DNA of 64,000 nucleotides from Lentzea sp. NBRC 102530 (GTDB lineage Bacteria; Actinomycetota; Actinomycetes; Mycobacteriales; Pseudonocardiaceae): contig NZ_BSTF01000004.1 in the NCBI RefSeq assembly GCF_030269365.1, positions 248,001 to 312,000 of the forward strand, read 5' to 3'. The translations under genes and the position numbers were made by a program. The notes beneath the pieces were generated by a model. It was not told the DNA's origin. It did no database searches and worked only from the letters and a program-made list of their open reading frames with translations. Positions 1 to 8,380 of this stretch are shown piece by piece (the first letter of the stretch is position 1; every line of letters starts with the position of its first letter).

Positions 1-372
1 CGGCAACGCGTGCAACCGTCCGGCCGCCCACCGCTTCAACGGCAGGATGCGCGGGTTGTCGCTCGCGGCGATCGCGGTGAGGCTCAGCGACAGGTGCCCG
101 GCAGGGGTGTCGCCGAAGAAGCGTTCGTGCACACGAGCGAGGACTTCGTGCGCCGGAACGTCCAGGGCGTGGCAGATCTCCACCAGGCGCACGACGGAAC
201 ACTGCCGCGTGCCCAGCTCGTACGTCGCGAGCGTCTGCAGCGAGATCTCGGTCTGCAACCGCTTGTTCAGTTCCTTGCGGGTCCATCCGCGCTGCTTGCG
301 AAGGCTGCGGATCTCATCACCGAGCACGCGCTGGTACGCCGCTGTGTCGATTTGGCCGTTCGCAGTCTGCAC
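1..372 (-). CDS. XRE-family helix-turn-helix regulator (partial, runs off left edge)
   Basis: On the minus strand an open frame reads from a GTG at 372 to the window edge (124 codons visible). An N-terminal HTH_3 domain spans roughly residues 10-75: 'GDEIRSLRKQRGWTRKEL' opens it, then a recognition helix region 'SLQTLATYELGTRQ' and 'RLVEICHALDVPAHEVL'. This is the classical XRE/Cro fold that binds DNA as a dimer. The GTG at 372 is preceded by GGAGGGACCA, a good ribosome binding site; a second in-frame GTG lies at 384 inside that site and is less likely. The C-terminal part is missing, so target and ligand cannot be inferred. It lies 115 nt downstream of the LCP gene on the same strand. Confidence 0.8.
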   Translation of the reverse strand, partial: MQTANGQIDTAAYQRVLGDEIRSLRKQRGWTRKELNKRLQTEISLQTLATYELGTRQCSVVRLVEICHALDVPAHEVLARVHERFFGDTPAGHLSLSLTAIAASDNPRILPLKRWAAGRLHALP

Positions 373-487
373 TGGTCCCTCCACCCCGTGAGCGGGTCTC
401 ACGGTGATGGAAGGCGCTCGTGCTTCGTCGCTTACGCAACTTACTGGCAGAATCCCCCGAACGGGCTATACATCTCTACTCTCAGTA

Positions 488-2431
488 TCAGTTCACGCAG
501 CGCACGCCGTCTGCGGAGATGGGCGGAGGGGCCGCGGGGTCAGCCGGTTGCTGACGAGCACCATCCAGGGCGAGCACTCCGGACCCGGCGAAACCCTGCG
601 ATCCGGGACCCGAGTAGTCCGAGCCGAGGAACACGCGGGCCGCGCCGGCGGGCACGTTCACGTCCTCCTCGACCTTCACGCCGCCGAGCGCCTCGGAGAC
701 CGCGTTCGCGCCCGCCTCGCCGCCCTTGCCGTACCGGACGACGGACTTCGACAGGGCGTCTGCGTTGCCGGTCTGGCCGCCGGTGAAGCCCTTCGCGACG
801 AGCGACTCGAGCACCGTGGCCGCGAGACCCGCCTGGCCGGAGGCGTTGCGGACGTCGACGGTGACCGAGGCCTTGTTGAACGCCGGGTCGGCGGGGGCGT
901 TCGACGCGGGCGCCTTGCCGAGGTTCTTGACGAACGTCTTGACCTCGGCGGCGTCCACCTCGACCGCCGAGCCGTCCTCGGGCGTCTCCAGGTCCGGCCT
1001 GCCGGTCGGGATCGTCTGGAACGTCATGTTGCCGCCCGTCATGTCCTTCATCTGCAGGGCGAACTTGGTGATGTCCCAGCCGTCGTCGAGCACGATCGCG
1101 CCGCTGACGGCCTTGATCATGTCGTTGCGCTTGGTGCTGTCGGTGAGCACGCCCGCCGACAGCATCTTCTTGGCCAGGCCCGCCATGAAGACCTGCTGGC
1201 GCACGACGCGGTCGAGGTCGCCCATCGGCAGGCCGTGGCGCTGCCGGACGAACGCGAGCGCGTTCTTGCCCTCGATGGTCTGCTGGCCCGCCGGGAAGTT
1301 CGCGCCGGAGAAGCTGTCGCGCACCTTGGTGTTGAGGCAGACGTCGATGCCGCCGATGGCCTTGGTGATCTCGTAGAAGCCGACCAGGTTGACCTCGGCG
1401 TAGTGGTCGATCGTCGCGCCGGTCAGGTCCTGGATGGTCTCGATGAGGTTGTTCGCGCCCGCCTTGCGCGACTCCATCTCGATCTCCGGCCCCTGCTTGC
1501 CGCTGCCCTGGAGCTTCTCGGCCGCCTGGTTCTTGGCGTAGCCGTAGGCGGAGTTGATCTTGTGCCGCCCGAACCCGCCCGCGATCTTCACGTAGGAGTC
1601 GCGCGGGAACGAGACGGCGTACGCCTTGCCGCTGTCGTTCGGGATGTGCAGCAGGATCAGCGTGTCGGTGTTGAAACCGCCGTCGTCGCTGCCGCCCGCC
1701 TGCAGTTCGTTGAGGATCTCCTGCGGCAGCGGGTTGCCCTTGGAGTCGGTGCGGCTGTCCATGCCGACGAGCAGGATGTCGATCGCGCCGTCGGCGGGCT
1801 TCTCGCCGGCGTCGGCGAGGTTCAGGTCCTGCTTGGTGAGACCGTCGGTCAGCGCCGTCAGGTTCTGCCACGCGATGCCGGTGACCAGCAGGATCGTGGC
1901 GGACAGCATGCTCAGGAAGATCTTGGCGCCGGTGGACGCGCCGCGCTGGGCGCCGCTCGGCCTGCGGGCGGGCGCGGGCCTGGGGCGCGGACGGGGCGCG
2001 GCGGCGGCTTTCGCCTTCGCGGGCGTGGTGCGGACCGTCGGGCGGTCGGCGACCGGACGCGGGCGCGGTGCGGACGACGTGGCACGGGGAGGGTCGGTGC
2101 GGCCGACGGACGCCCGGCGCGGCGGCTCGGCGGGCGTGCGGCGGGGCGGTTCGCTCCGCGCGGCCGGGTCACGGCGCGGGGGTTCGCGGCGGGGCGGCTC
2201 GCTCCGGCTCGCGGACGTGCGGCGCGGGGGCTCGGAACGGGGCGGCTCCGACCGCTTCGGAGGCTCCCGGCGCGGTGGTTCCGCCCGGCCCGGCTGCCGG
2301 CTCGGAGGCTGGTCAGAGGCACGCGGAGGCGTCTGCGGGTGGCGTGGCCGGCCCCCCTGGGGGCGCGGGGTGGCGGAGGGTCGCCTGGGATTCCCGTTCG
2401 GGTCTCCCGGCCGCGGCGGCCGGTTGTCCAC
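488..2431 (-). CDS. LytR-CpsA-Psr (LCP) family cell-wall glycopolymer ligase
   Basis: A 647-aa protein with three parts. First, a cytoplasmic, Pro/Arg-rich low-complexity N-terminus of about 190 residues with many 'SEPPRR'-like repeats. Second, one membrane helix ('[18 protein letters not shown]'). Third, an extracytoplasmic LCP domain followed by a LytR_C domain near the C-terminus ('[18 protein letters not shown]'). LCP hallmarks visible: '[12 protein letters not shown]', '[11 protein letters not shown]', '[10 protein letters not shown]', 'KINSAYGY' and '[18 protein letters not shown]', which carry the conserved Asp/Arg residues that bind the polyprenyl pyrophosphate substrate. Members transfer lipid-linked glycopolymers (for example arabinogalactan) to peptidoglycan. 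The start chosen is GTG 2431 with AGAGGAG five bases upstream; an ATG at 2497 would add 22 residues without a ribosome site. The basic N-terminus is typical of actinobacterial LCPs. Confidence 0.93.
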   Translation of the reverse strand: MDNRPPRPGDPNGNPRRPSATPRPQGGRPRHPQTPPRASDQPPSRQPGRAEPPRREPPKRSEPPRSEPPRRTSASRSEPPRREPPRRDPAARSEPPRRTPAEPPRRASVGRTDPPRATSSAPRPRPVADRPTVRTTPAKAKAAAAPRPRPRPAPARRPSGAQRGASTGAKIFLSMLSATILLVTGIAWQNLTALTDGLTKQDLNLADAGEKPADGAIDILLVGMDSRTDSKGNPLPQEILNELQAGGSDDGGFNTDTLILLHIPNDSGKAYAVSFPRDSYVKIAGGFGRHKINSAYGYAKNQAAEKLQGSGKQGPEIEMESRKAGANNLIETIQDLTGATIDHYAEVNLVGFYEITKAIGGIDVCLNTKVRDSFSGANFPAGQQTIEGKNALAFVRQRHGLPMGDLDRVVRQQVFMAGLAKKMLSAGVLTDSTKRNDMIKAVSGAIVLDDGWDITKFALQMKDMTGGNMTFQTIPTGRPDLETPEDGSAVEVDAAEVKTFVKNLGKAPASNAPADPAFNKASVTVDVRNASGQAGLAATVLESLVAKGFTGGQTGNADALSKSVVRYGKGGEAGANAVSEALGGVKVEEDVNVPAGAARVFLGSDYSGPGSQGFAGSGVLALDGARQQPADPAAPPPISADGVRCVN

Positions 2432-2561
2432 ACCCACTCCTCTCAGCGAAATCGGGTACTCCAAGTAGACGTGCGGGAGGTCCACTCGGTTGTGCACAGG
2501 GTGACACAGTGGCGAAGACCACCCGATTCAGGCCCCCTGACCAGCGGTTTTGTCTGTTTCG

Positions 2562-2577
2562 TAGACTCGTCGCCGTG
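2562..2577 (+). promoter_or_regulatory. -10 box of glyQS, apparently leaderless
   Basis: TAGACT at 2562-2567 fits the actinobacterial TAnnnT -10 element. A GTG in the glyQS frame begins 7 nt after it (2575), exactly where transcription would start. No Shine-Dalgarno sequence precedes GTG 2575 or the ATG at 2584. No clear -35 hexamer is visible at 17-18 bp. Confidence 0.5.
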
Positions 2578-5514
2578 TTGACGATGCAGGACGCGCTGCT
2601 CGCGCTGACCAAGTACTGGACCGACCGAGGTTGCATCGTGGTGCAGCCGTTCAACACCGAGGTCGGGGCGGGAACGCTGAACCCCGCCACCGTGCTGCGG
2701 GTGCTCGGTCCCGAGCCGTGGCGCGTCGCGTACGTGGAGCCGTCCGTGCGGCCCGACGACGCCCGTTACGGCGAGAACCCGAACCGGCTGCAGACGCACA
2801 CCCAGTTCCAGGTCATCCTCAAGCCCGACCCGGGCGACCCGCAGGAGCTCTACCTCGGTTCGCTGGAGGCGCTGGGCATCGACGTGCGCGCGCACGACGT
2901 CCGGTTCGTCGAGGACAACTGGGCCTCCCCGGCGCTCGGTGCCTGGGGCCTCGGCTGGGAGGTCTGGCTCGACGGGCTGGAGATCACCCAGTTCACGTAC
3001 TTCCAGCAGGCCGGCGGCATGACGCTCGACCCCGTGTCGGTGGAGATCACCTACGGCATCGAGCGCATCATGATGGCGCTGCAGGGCGTCGACCACTTCA
3101 AGAAGATCGCCTACGCACCCGGCATCTCCTACGGCGAGGCGTTCGGCCAGGCCGAGTACGAGATGTCCCGCTACTACCTCGACGACGCCGACGTCGAGGC
3201 CAACAAGCGCCTGTTCGAGGAGTTCGCCGCCGAGGCGCGGCGGATGCTGGACGCGCGGCTGCCCGTGCCCGCGCACAGCTTCGTCCTGAAGTGCTCGCAC
3301 ATCTTCAACGTGCTGGACGCCCGCGGCTCGATCTCGACCACCGAGCGCGCGCGTGCGTTCGGCCGGATGCGCGGGCTGGCCCGCGAGGTCGCCACGCTGT
3401 GGGCCGAACGCCGTGCCGAGCTCGGGCACCCGCTGGGTGTCGCCGCTCTGCCGGCCGCCGTTCCCCCGCCCTCGTCCTTCGAGGACGTCGTGGCGCCTTC
3501 GACGTTGCTGTTCGAGATCGGTACCGAGGAACTGCCGCCCGCCGAGGTGCTGCGGACCGTTGCCGCGGTGCGGGAAGCCGTCTCCGCGAAGCTCGCCGCG
3601 ACCCGGCTGACGCACGGCGAGGTCGCCGTGCACGGCACGCCGCGGCGCATCGTCGTCGTGGTGCCCGCTGTGTCGCCGCGCGAGCCCGATGCCGAACGGA
3701 CCGTGCGCGGGCCGCGGGTCTCGGCCGCGTTCGACGCGGACGGGAACCCGACCAAGGCCGTGCAGGGCTTCGCCCGCGGCCAGGGCGTCGAGGTGTCCGC
3801 CCTGGGCCGCGTGGTCGAGAACGACGTCGAGTTCGTGGCGTTGACGAAGACCGACGCCGGGCGCGGTGCCGTCGAGGTGCTGAGCGGGCTGCTGGCCGAG
3901 GTCGTCGGGGACCTGCGGGCCGAGAAGAACATGAAGTGGAACGACCCGAAGCTGTCGTTCACCCGGCCGATCCGGTGGCTGCTCGCGTTGCTGGGGCAGA
4001 CGCCGGTGCCGGTCTCCGTGTCGTCGTTGTCCGCCGGTACCTCCACGCGGGTGCACCGGACCGCTGACGCGCCGGTCGTCCCGGTGGCCGCCGCCGACGG
4101 GTACCTGGAGTTCCTCGTCTCGCACGGGATCCAGGCCGATGCCTCGGTGCGCGCCGCTGCCATCGTCGAGGCCGCGCAGGAACTGGCCGCTTCGGTCGGC
4201 GGCGTGGTCGAGGTCGACGGGTTGCTGGACGAGGTCACGAACCTCGTGGAGTGGCCGACGCCGATCCTCGGGTCGTTCGAGGAGCGGTACCTGGAGCTGC
4301 CCGCGCAGATCCTGACCACGGTGATGCGCAAGCACCAGCGGTACCTGCCGGTCCGTGCGGCCGACGGGTCGTTGCTGCCGCACTTCGTGGCCGTGGCCAA
4401 CGGGTCTGTGGACGCCGACCTGGTGCGGGCGGGCAACGAGGCCGTGCTGCGGGCTCGGTACGAGGACGCGGCCTTCTTCTGGCGGGCCGATCTGAAGACG
4501 CCGCTGGAGGAGATGAAGGCCGGGCTGGCGAAGCTGACGTTCGCGGACAAGCTCGGGTCGATGGCGGACCGGGCCGCGCGGATCGCTGCGCTCGCCGGTC
4601 GGTTCGCCTCGGTGGTCGAGGTGGACCGGGAGACGTTGGACCGGGCCGGTGCGCTGGCCAAGTTCGACCTCGGCTCGCAGATGGTGATCGAGCTGTCCTC
4701 GCTCGCCGGTGTGATGGCGCGCGAGTACGCGGCTCGCGCGGGCGAGACGCCTGAGGTCGCCGTGGCGTTGTGGGAGATGGAACTTCCCCGGTCGGCCGGT
4801 GACGCGCTGCCCTCGTCGGTGCCCGGCGCGTTGCTGTCGCTGGCCGACCGGTTCGACCTGCTGGCCGGGTTGTTCGGGATCGGTGCCCAGCCGACCGGGT
4901 CGTCCGACCCGTTCGGGTTGCGGCGGGCGGCGCTGGGTGCGGTGACCGTGCTGCGGGCGTTCCCCGACCTGCGGGCGATCACGCTGCCGGTGGCGCTTTC
5001 GCTTGCCGCCGAGGGGCTCGACGTGTCCGCCGAGGCGTTGGAGACCGCACGGGAGTTCGCGGTCCGGCGGTACGAGCAGGCGTTGCTGGACGCGGGTCAC
5101 GAGCACCGGTTCGTGCAGGCGGTGCTGCCGCTGGCCGACTCGCCGGTGCTGGCCGACGAGACGCTCGCGCAGCTGGAGGCGTTGGCGGGCAACGAGTCCT
5201 TCGACGCGTTGGCGGCCGCGTTGCAGCGGGTCCGGCGGATCGTGCCCGGGAACGTCGAGGCTTCCTACGACGCCTCGGTGTTGTCGGAACCGGCCGAGGT
5301 GGCGTTGCACAAGGCGTTCGACGGGGTTTCCCGCGACGTCGTCGGGCTGGCGGCGTTCGTCGGTGCGGCCGAGGGGCTGACCGGGCCGATCAACACCTTC
5401 TTCGAGGAGGTGCTGGTGATGGCCGAGGACGAGGAGGTCAAGGCCGCCCGGCTCGGGTTGCTGGCGTCGATCCGGGACTTCGCGGCACCGGTGCTCGACT
5501 GGACCCAGCTGTAG
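2575..5514 (+). CDS. glyQS: Glycine--tRNA ligase, alpha and beta subunits fused in one chain
   Basis: A 979-aa enzyme that charges tRNA-Gly with glycine. Residues about 4-290 match the bacterial alpha subunit (GlyQ): '[17 protein letters not shown]', '[19 protein letters not shown]', '[18 protein letters not shown]', '[10 protein letters not shown]' and '[13 protein letters not shown]' are class II catalytic-core motifs. After a short linker, residues about 305-979 match the beta subunit (GlyS): '[16 protein letters not shown]' opens it, '[17 protein letters not shown]' and '[13 protein letters not shown]' are in the middle, and a DALR-like anticodon-binding end reads '[19 protein letters not shown]'. 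Most bacteria of this type encode alpha2beta2 from two genes, and many actinomycetes use the unrelated dimeric GlyRS, so the fusion is notable. The start is GTG 2575 (probably leaderless); ATG 2584 is the alternative. A rho-independent terminator follows at 5531. Confidence 0.95.
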   Translation: MLTMQDALLALTKYWTDRGCIVVQPFNTEVGAGTLNPATVLRVLGPEPWRVAYVEPSVRPDDARYGENPNRLQTHTQFQVILKPDPGDPQELYLGSLEALGIDVRAHDVRFVEDNWASPALGAWGLGWEVWLDGLEITQFTYFQQAGGMTLDPVSVEITYGIERIMMALQGVDHFKKIAYAPGISYGEAFGQAEYEMSRYYLDDADVEANKRLFEEFAAEARRMLDARLPVPAHSFVLKCSHIFNVLDARGSISTTERARAFGRMRGLAREVATLWAERRAELGHPLGVAALPAAVPPPSSFEDVVAPSTLLFEIGTEELPPAEVLRTVAAVREAVSAKLAATRLTHGEVAVHGTPRRIVVVVPAVSPREPDAERTVRGPRVSAAFDADGNPTKAVQGFARGQGVEVSALGRVVENDVEFVALTKTDAGRGAVEVLSGLLAEVVGDLRAEKNMKWNDPKLSFTRPIRWLLALLGQTPVPVSVSSLSAGTSTRVHRTADAPVVPVAAADGYLEFLVSHGIQADASVRAAAIVEAAQELAASVGGVVEVDGLLDEVTNLVEWPTPILGSFEERYLELPAQILTTVMRKHQRYLPVRAADGSLLPHFVAVANGSVDADLVRAGNEAVLRARYEDAAFFWRADLKTPLEEMKAGLAKLTFADKLGSMADRAARIAALAGRFASVVEVDRETLDRAGALAKFDLGSQMVIELSSLAGVMAREYAARAGETPEVAVALWEMELPRSAGDALPSSVPGALLSLADRFDLLAGLFGIGAQPTGSSDPFGLRRAALGAVTVLRAFPDLRAITLPVALSLAAEGLDVSAEALETAREFAVRRYEQALLDAGHEHRFVQAVLPLADSPVLADETLAQLEALAGNESFDALAAALQRVRRIVPGNVEASYDASVLSEPAEVALHKAFDGVSRDVVGLAAFVGAAEGLTGPINTFFEEVLVMAEDEEVKAARLGLLASIRDFAAPVLDWTQL

Positions 5515-5530
5515 TTCTGGCAGCGGAGGA

Positions 5531-5560
5531 GGGGCGTCCCGGTGCGGGACGCCCCTTTTT
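5531..5560 (+). terminator. Rho-independent terminator after glyQS
   Basis: GGGGCGTCCC (5531-5540) pairs with GGGACGCCCC (5546-5555) around a 5-nt loop and is followed by five T residues. It separates the convergent glyQS and chitosanase genes. Confidence 0.9.
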
Positions 5561-5567
5561 CGTGCGG

Positions 5568-6356
5568 TTACTTGATTTCGAAGCTCTGGCCGTAGACCTT
5601 CCACTTCAGCGGGGTGGTGAGGTCGAGGTTGCCCGCCCTGAGCCACACGCGTTGTGCGGTGTCGACGCGGGTGGTGTCCTCGTGCGCGGGCTCCTGCTTC
5701 ATCGTCCACACGCGAGCGTCCAGGAAGGCGTTGAGCCACGTGGTCTCGTTACCGCCCTGCGACGGCGGCTTCGCCTTGGCCAGCGCGCGTGTGCGGATGC
5801 CGCTGAAGTCCAGGCTGCCCCAGCCGTCTCCGTGCATCACGATCGCGTCGTAGTAAGCGAACTGGCCGAGCGCCCGGACGCCGTCGGCCTTGGCCTGGCG
5901 CACGGCGGGGTTGAAGTAGACGCGGTCGCGTTCGGACTCCTGTGCCGCTTTGAACACCGGGTCACCGGCCGCGGTCCTCCAGTCCCTGGTGTAGTTCGGA
6001 TCCAGGCCGGCGTGGGAGTCGGTGCCGTTGACCCGGCGCAGTGCCGGCAGGTACTTCGCCAGCACGTTGCCGGGTTTGCGCTGCTGGTAGAGCTCGACGA
6101 GGTCCAGCATGTCGCCGGTGCCGCTGCAGAAGCCGATGATGCCGGCGGTGTAGCCGCGGCCGTCGTCGATGTCCTCGATGTAGCCGAACTGGGCACGCCA
6201 GTTCGTGGACGAGTTCTCCGCGCTGGACACGATCTGCATCGCGATGTCCTTCATGCGCGGATCGGTGAGATCGGCTGCCTGAGCGGAGCCGGTGGTCACG
6301 GTGGCGAGCGTGACGCAGGTCAGAACCAAGGCCGCGATGCGGCCGCAGATCCTCAC
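5568..6356 (-). CDS. csn: Secreted GH46 chitosanase, copy 1
   Basis: A 262-aa secreted endo-chitosanase that hydrolyses chitosan (GlcN-GlcN links). It has a Sec-type signal peptide (residues 1-27, 'GSAQAA' cleavage region) and then the full GH46 domain. The catalytic acid Glu is in 'SSAENSS' (about E47) and the general-base Asp in 'DDGRGYT' (about D65), equivalent to the established Streptomyces N174 pair. Further family blocks: 'GIIGFCSGTGDMLDLVELY', 'SERDRVYFNPAV', 'GQFAYYDAIVMHGDG' and 'TAQRVWLRAGNLDL'. Length is normal for the family. GTG 6356 is preceded by GGGAGG. This is the most downstream of three tandem paralogues (with 6516-7304 and 7480-8265); copies 1 and 2 look closest to each other. 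Confidence 0.96.
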   Translation of the reverse strand: MRICGRIAALVLTCVTLATVTTGSAQAADLTDPRMKDIAMQIVSSAENSSTNWRAQFGYIEDIDDGRGYTAGIIGFCSGTGDMLDLVELYQQRKPGNVLAKYLPALRRVNGTDSHAGLDPNYTRDWRTAAGDPVFKAAQESERDRVYFNPAVRQAKADGVRALGQFAYYDAIVMHGDGWGSLDFSGIRTRALAKAKPPSQGGNETTWLNAFLDARVWTMKQEPAHEDTTRVDTAQRVWLRAGNLDLTTPLKWKVYGQSFEIK

Positions 6357-6393
6357 GCGTTCCTCCCGGGTTGTCCCGGGCGGCGGTGCGGCA

Positions 6394-6423
6394 ACGGTAA
6401 GGGCTCCCCGCCGTCGGCGGCAA
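6394..6423 (-). promoter_or_regulatory. Promoter of chitosanase copy 1
   Basis: On the minus strand TTGCCG (6418-6423), an 18-bp spacer and TACCGT (6394-6399) form a -35/-10 pair. The -10 lies within CCCTTACCGTTGC, a 13-mer repeated exactly in the promoter of copy 2 with the same 18-bp spacing. The spacer here has no DasR- or CebR-like palindrome. Confidence 0.6.
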
Positions 6424-6465
6424 GGATGTTCCGCGGATTACAAACTGGTTGCCGCAGAACGAGAA

Positions 6466-6493
6466 GAGGGCGCTCCCGGCAGGGAACGCCCTC
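6466..6493 (-). terminator. Hairpin terminator downstream of chitosanase copy 2
   Basis: GAGGGCG (6466-6472) pairs with CGCCCTC (6487-6493) and the stem continues inward with one mismatch to a 4-nt loop. It lies 23 nt beyond the stop of copy 2. There is no strong U-tract, as is common in actinomycetes. Confidence 0.6.
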
Positions 6494-6515
6494 GGTTTCT
6501 CATGCGTGAACGGCT

Positions 6516-7304
6516 TCAGTTGATGCTGAAGCTGTCGCCGTAGACCTTCCACTTCAGCGGGGTCTTGAGATCGAAGTTGCCCGCCTTCAGCCAGACGCGC
6601 TGCGCCGTTTCGATGCGGGAGACGTCCTCGTGCGCCGCTTCCTGCTTCATGGCCCACACGCGAGCGTCCAGGAAGGCGTTGAGCCACGTGGTCTCGTTGC
6701 CGCCCTGCGACGGCGGCTTGGCCTTGCCGAGGGCACGCTTGCGGATGTTGCTGAAGCTCGTCTTGTCGCCGCCGTCGCCGTGCACGACGATCGCGTCGTA
6801 GTAGGCGAACTGGCCCAGGGCGCGCACGCCGTCGGCCTTGCCCTGGGCGACGGCCGGGTTGAAGTAGACGCGGTCGCGTTCGGACTCCTGTGCCGCCTTG
6901 AAGGTGGAGTCCTTGGCCGCGGTCTTCCAGTCCTTGGTGAAGTTGGGGTCGAGGCCCGAGTGCGAGTCGGTGCCGTTCACCTTGCGCAACGCCGGGAGGT
7001 ACTTCTCCAGGACGTTGCCGGGCTTGCGGGTCTTGTACAGCTCGACCAGGTCGAGCATGTCGCCGGTGCCGCTGCAGAAGCCGATGATGCCCGCCGTGTA
7101 GCCGCGGCCGTCGTCGATGTCCTCGATGTAGCCGAACTGCGCCTTCCAGTCCGTGGAGGAGTTCTCCGCGCTGGACACGATCTGCATCGCGATGTCCTTG
7201 AGGCGCGGTTCGTCGAGGTTGGCCGCCGAGGCGGTGCCAACGGTGGTGGTGAAGAGCGCGGCGCACGTCAGCAGTGCGGCCGCGATGCGACCAGTGATTT
7301 TCAC
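6516..7304 (-). CDS. csn: Secreted GH46 chitosanase, copy 2
   Basis: A 262-aa paralogue of the neighbouring chitosanases with the same layout: signal peptide ('FTTTVGTASAA'), catalytic Glu in 'SSAENSS' (about E47), catalytic Asp in 'DDGRGYT' (about D65), then 'GFCSGTGDMLDLVELYKT', 'SERDRVYFNPAVAQGKADG' and 'TPLKWKVYGDSFSIN' at the end. The start GTG 7304 has GGAGGGAA upstream; an upstream ATG at 7457 would add 51 residues before the signal peptide and lacks support. The promoter (7355-7384) carries a GGTCTGGACC element in its spacer, suggesting control by the GlcNAc-responsive regulator DasR; that is inference from the site. Function assignment is strong; the substrate preference (degree of acetylation) relative to copies 1 and 3 is unknown. 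Confidence 0.96.
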   Translation of the reverse strand: MKITGRIAAALLTCAALFTTTVGTASAANLDEPRLKDIAMQIVSSAENSSTDWKAQFGYIEDIDDGRGYTAGIIGFCSGTGDMLDLVELYKTRKPGNVLEKYLPALRKVNGTDSHSGLDPNFTKDWKTAAKDSTFKAAQESERDRVYFNPAVAQGKADGVRALGQFAYYDAIVVHGDGGDKTSFSNIRKRALGKAKPPSQGGNETTWLNAFLDARVWAMKQEAAHEDVSRIETAQRVWLKAGNFDLKTPLKWKVYGDSFSIN

Positions 7305-7354
7305 GAAGTTCCCTCCGGGGCAGGGATTGTGGGGGCCCGGGCGGCGTGGGAGCA

Positions 7355-7384
7355 ACGGTAAGGGGTCCAGACCTTTATTGGCAA
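7355..7384 (-). promoter_or_regulatory. Promoter of chitosanase copy 2 with DasR-like (dre) site
   Basis: Minus-strand TTGCCA (7379-7384), 18-bp spacer, TACCGT (7355-7360). The spacer contains GGTCTGGACC (7364-7373), one base from the core GGTCTAGACC of DasR responsive elements known from Streptomyces chitin genes. A repressor bound there would cover the promoter. Confidence 0.55.
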
Positions 7385-7431
7385 GAGTCTTTACTAATTC
7401 GCGAAACGGACAATTGCCCATGCGGTCGACA

Positions 7432-7472
7432 ATCCGGCGGAAACGCTTGTCCCGCACACGCTTCCGCCGGAT
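7432..7472 (-). terminator. Long stem-loop downstream of chitosanase copy 3
   Basis: ATCCGGCGGAA (7432-7442) pairs perfectly with TTCCGCCGGAT (7462-7472), with a 19-nt interior that also contains complementary CG/GC. It sits 8 nt past the stop of copy 3. There is no U-tract, so this is an 'I-shaped' terminator by inference. Confidence 0.55.
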
Positions 7473-7479
7473 CTTCAGG

Positions 7480-8265
7480 TCACCTGATGTCGAACTGCTC
7501 GCCGTAGACGTGCCACTGGAGCGGGCGTTCGAGGTTCAACTTGCCCTCGTTGAGGAAACGGCGCTGAGCTGTGTCGACGCGGCTGGTGTCCTCGTGGGCC
7601 GGTTCCTGCTTCATGGTCCACGCGCGGGCGTCCAGGAACGCGTGCAGCCACCGGGTTTCGTCGCCGCCCTGGGCCGGTGGGCGGGCGCCCGAGCCGAGTG
7701 CGCGCCGGCGGATGGACGAAAAGTCCAGATCGCCCCAACCATCACCGTGCATCACGATCGCGTCGTAATAGATGAACTGACCCAGAGCCTGGACGCCGTC
7801 CTGCTTCGCGCGGTTGACGGCCGGGTCGAAGTAGACGCGGTCGCGTTCGTGTTCCTGGGCGCCCTGGAACGTGCCGTCCTGCGCCGCCTGCCGCCAGTCG
7901 TTCTGGAAGCCGGGGTCCAGGCCGTCGTGCGACGGGGTGCCGTTCACGCGTTCCAGTGCCGGGAGGTACTTCTCCAGGACGTTGCCGGGGGACCAGTCGC
8001 GGTAGAGGCGGACCAGGTCGAGCATGTCGCCGGTGCCGCTGCAGAAGCCGATGATGCCGGCGGTGTAGCCGCGGCCGTCGTCGATGTCCTCGACGTAACC
8101 GAACTGTGCGCGCCAGTCCAAAGAGGAGTTCTCCGCGCTGGACACCAGCTGCATCGCGATGTCCTTGAGTGCCGGATCGTTCAGGTCGGCCGCCTGGGCG
8201 GTGCCGGGCGTGATCAACGCCGCCGCGCAGGCGAGCGTCGCGGTGAGCCTTGCAAACGTCTTCAT
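7480..8265 (-). CDS. csn: Secreted GH46 chitosanase, copy 3
   Basis: A 261-aa GH46 enzyme, more diverged than copies 1 and 2. Signal peptide 'LITPGTAQAA', catalytic Glu in 'SSAENSSLDW' (about E45) and catalytic Asp in 'DDGRGYT' (about D63); family blocks 'GFCSGTGDMLDLVRLY', 'HERDRVYFDPAV' and 'GQFIYYDAIVMHGDG' are intact. The start chosen is ATG 8265 (GGAG four bases upstream); GTG 8280 in frame is possible. It is transcribed from a promoter whose spacer holds a CebR-type palindrome, so it is probably wired to a LacI-family sugar repressor, unlike copies 1 and 2. The arrangement of three adjacent single-gene units with different promoters suggests staged or signal-specific chitosan degradation (inference). 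Confidence 0.95.
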   Translation of the reverse strand: MKTFARLTATLACAAALITPGTAQAADLNDPALKDIAMQLVSSAENSSLDWRAQFGYVEDIDDGRGYTAGIIGFCSGTGDMLDLVRLYRDWSPGNVLEKYLPALERVNGTPSHDGLDPGFQNDWRQAAQDGTFQGAQEHERDRVYFDPAVNRAKQDGVQALGQFIYYDAIVMHGDGWGDLDFSSIRRRALGSGARPPAQGGDETRWLHAFLDARAWTMKQEPAHEDTSRVDTAQRRFLNEGKLNLERPLQWHVYGEQFDIR

Positions 8266-8313
8266 GCCACTCCGTTCCACAATGGACTCGGCGGCGACGT
8301 TCGTGCGGGAGTC

Positions 8314-8342
8314 AAGCTAGCGTGGGAGCGCTCGCACGACAA
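8314..8342 (-). promoter_or_regulatory. Promoter of chitosanase copy 3 with CebR/LacI-type operator
   Basis: Minus-strand TTGTCG (8337-8342), a 17-bp spacer and TAGCTT (8314-8319). The spacer contains TGGGAGCGCTCGCA (8323-8336, plus strand), 13 of 14 matches to the TGGGAGCGCTCCCA operator of the Streptomyces cellobiose repressor CebR. No LacI-family gene lies in this window. Confidence 0.65.
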
Positions 8343-8371
8343 GGGCCGGCCCGCGGGAAGCGGACCGGCCC
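8343..8371 (-). terminator. GC-rich terminator hairpin after the aminopeptidase gene
   Basis: GGGCCGGCCCGC (8343-8354) pairs with GCGGACCGGCCC (8360-8371), 12 pairs including one G-U, 5-nt loop. It follows the stop of the hydrolase at 8381 and immediately precedes the chitosanase copy 3 promoter. Confidence 0.8.
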
Positions 8372-8380
8372 GGTCGCACA

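Noticed and set aside
2432..2574. Possible T-box leader in front of glyQS
   Set aside because: The -10 box lies directly before the start codon, leaving no leader, and no T-box consensus or specifier stem is visible.
2443..5739. A 1098-codon open frame on the minus strand opposite glyQS
   Set aside because: It is a mirror frame of a high-GC gene: composition is Arg/Gln/His-rich low complexity and no start signal exists; glyQS matches both enzyme subunits.
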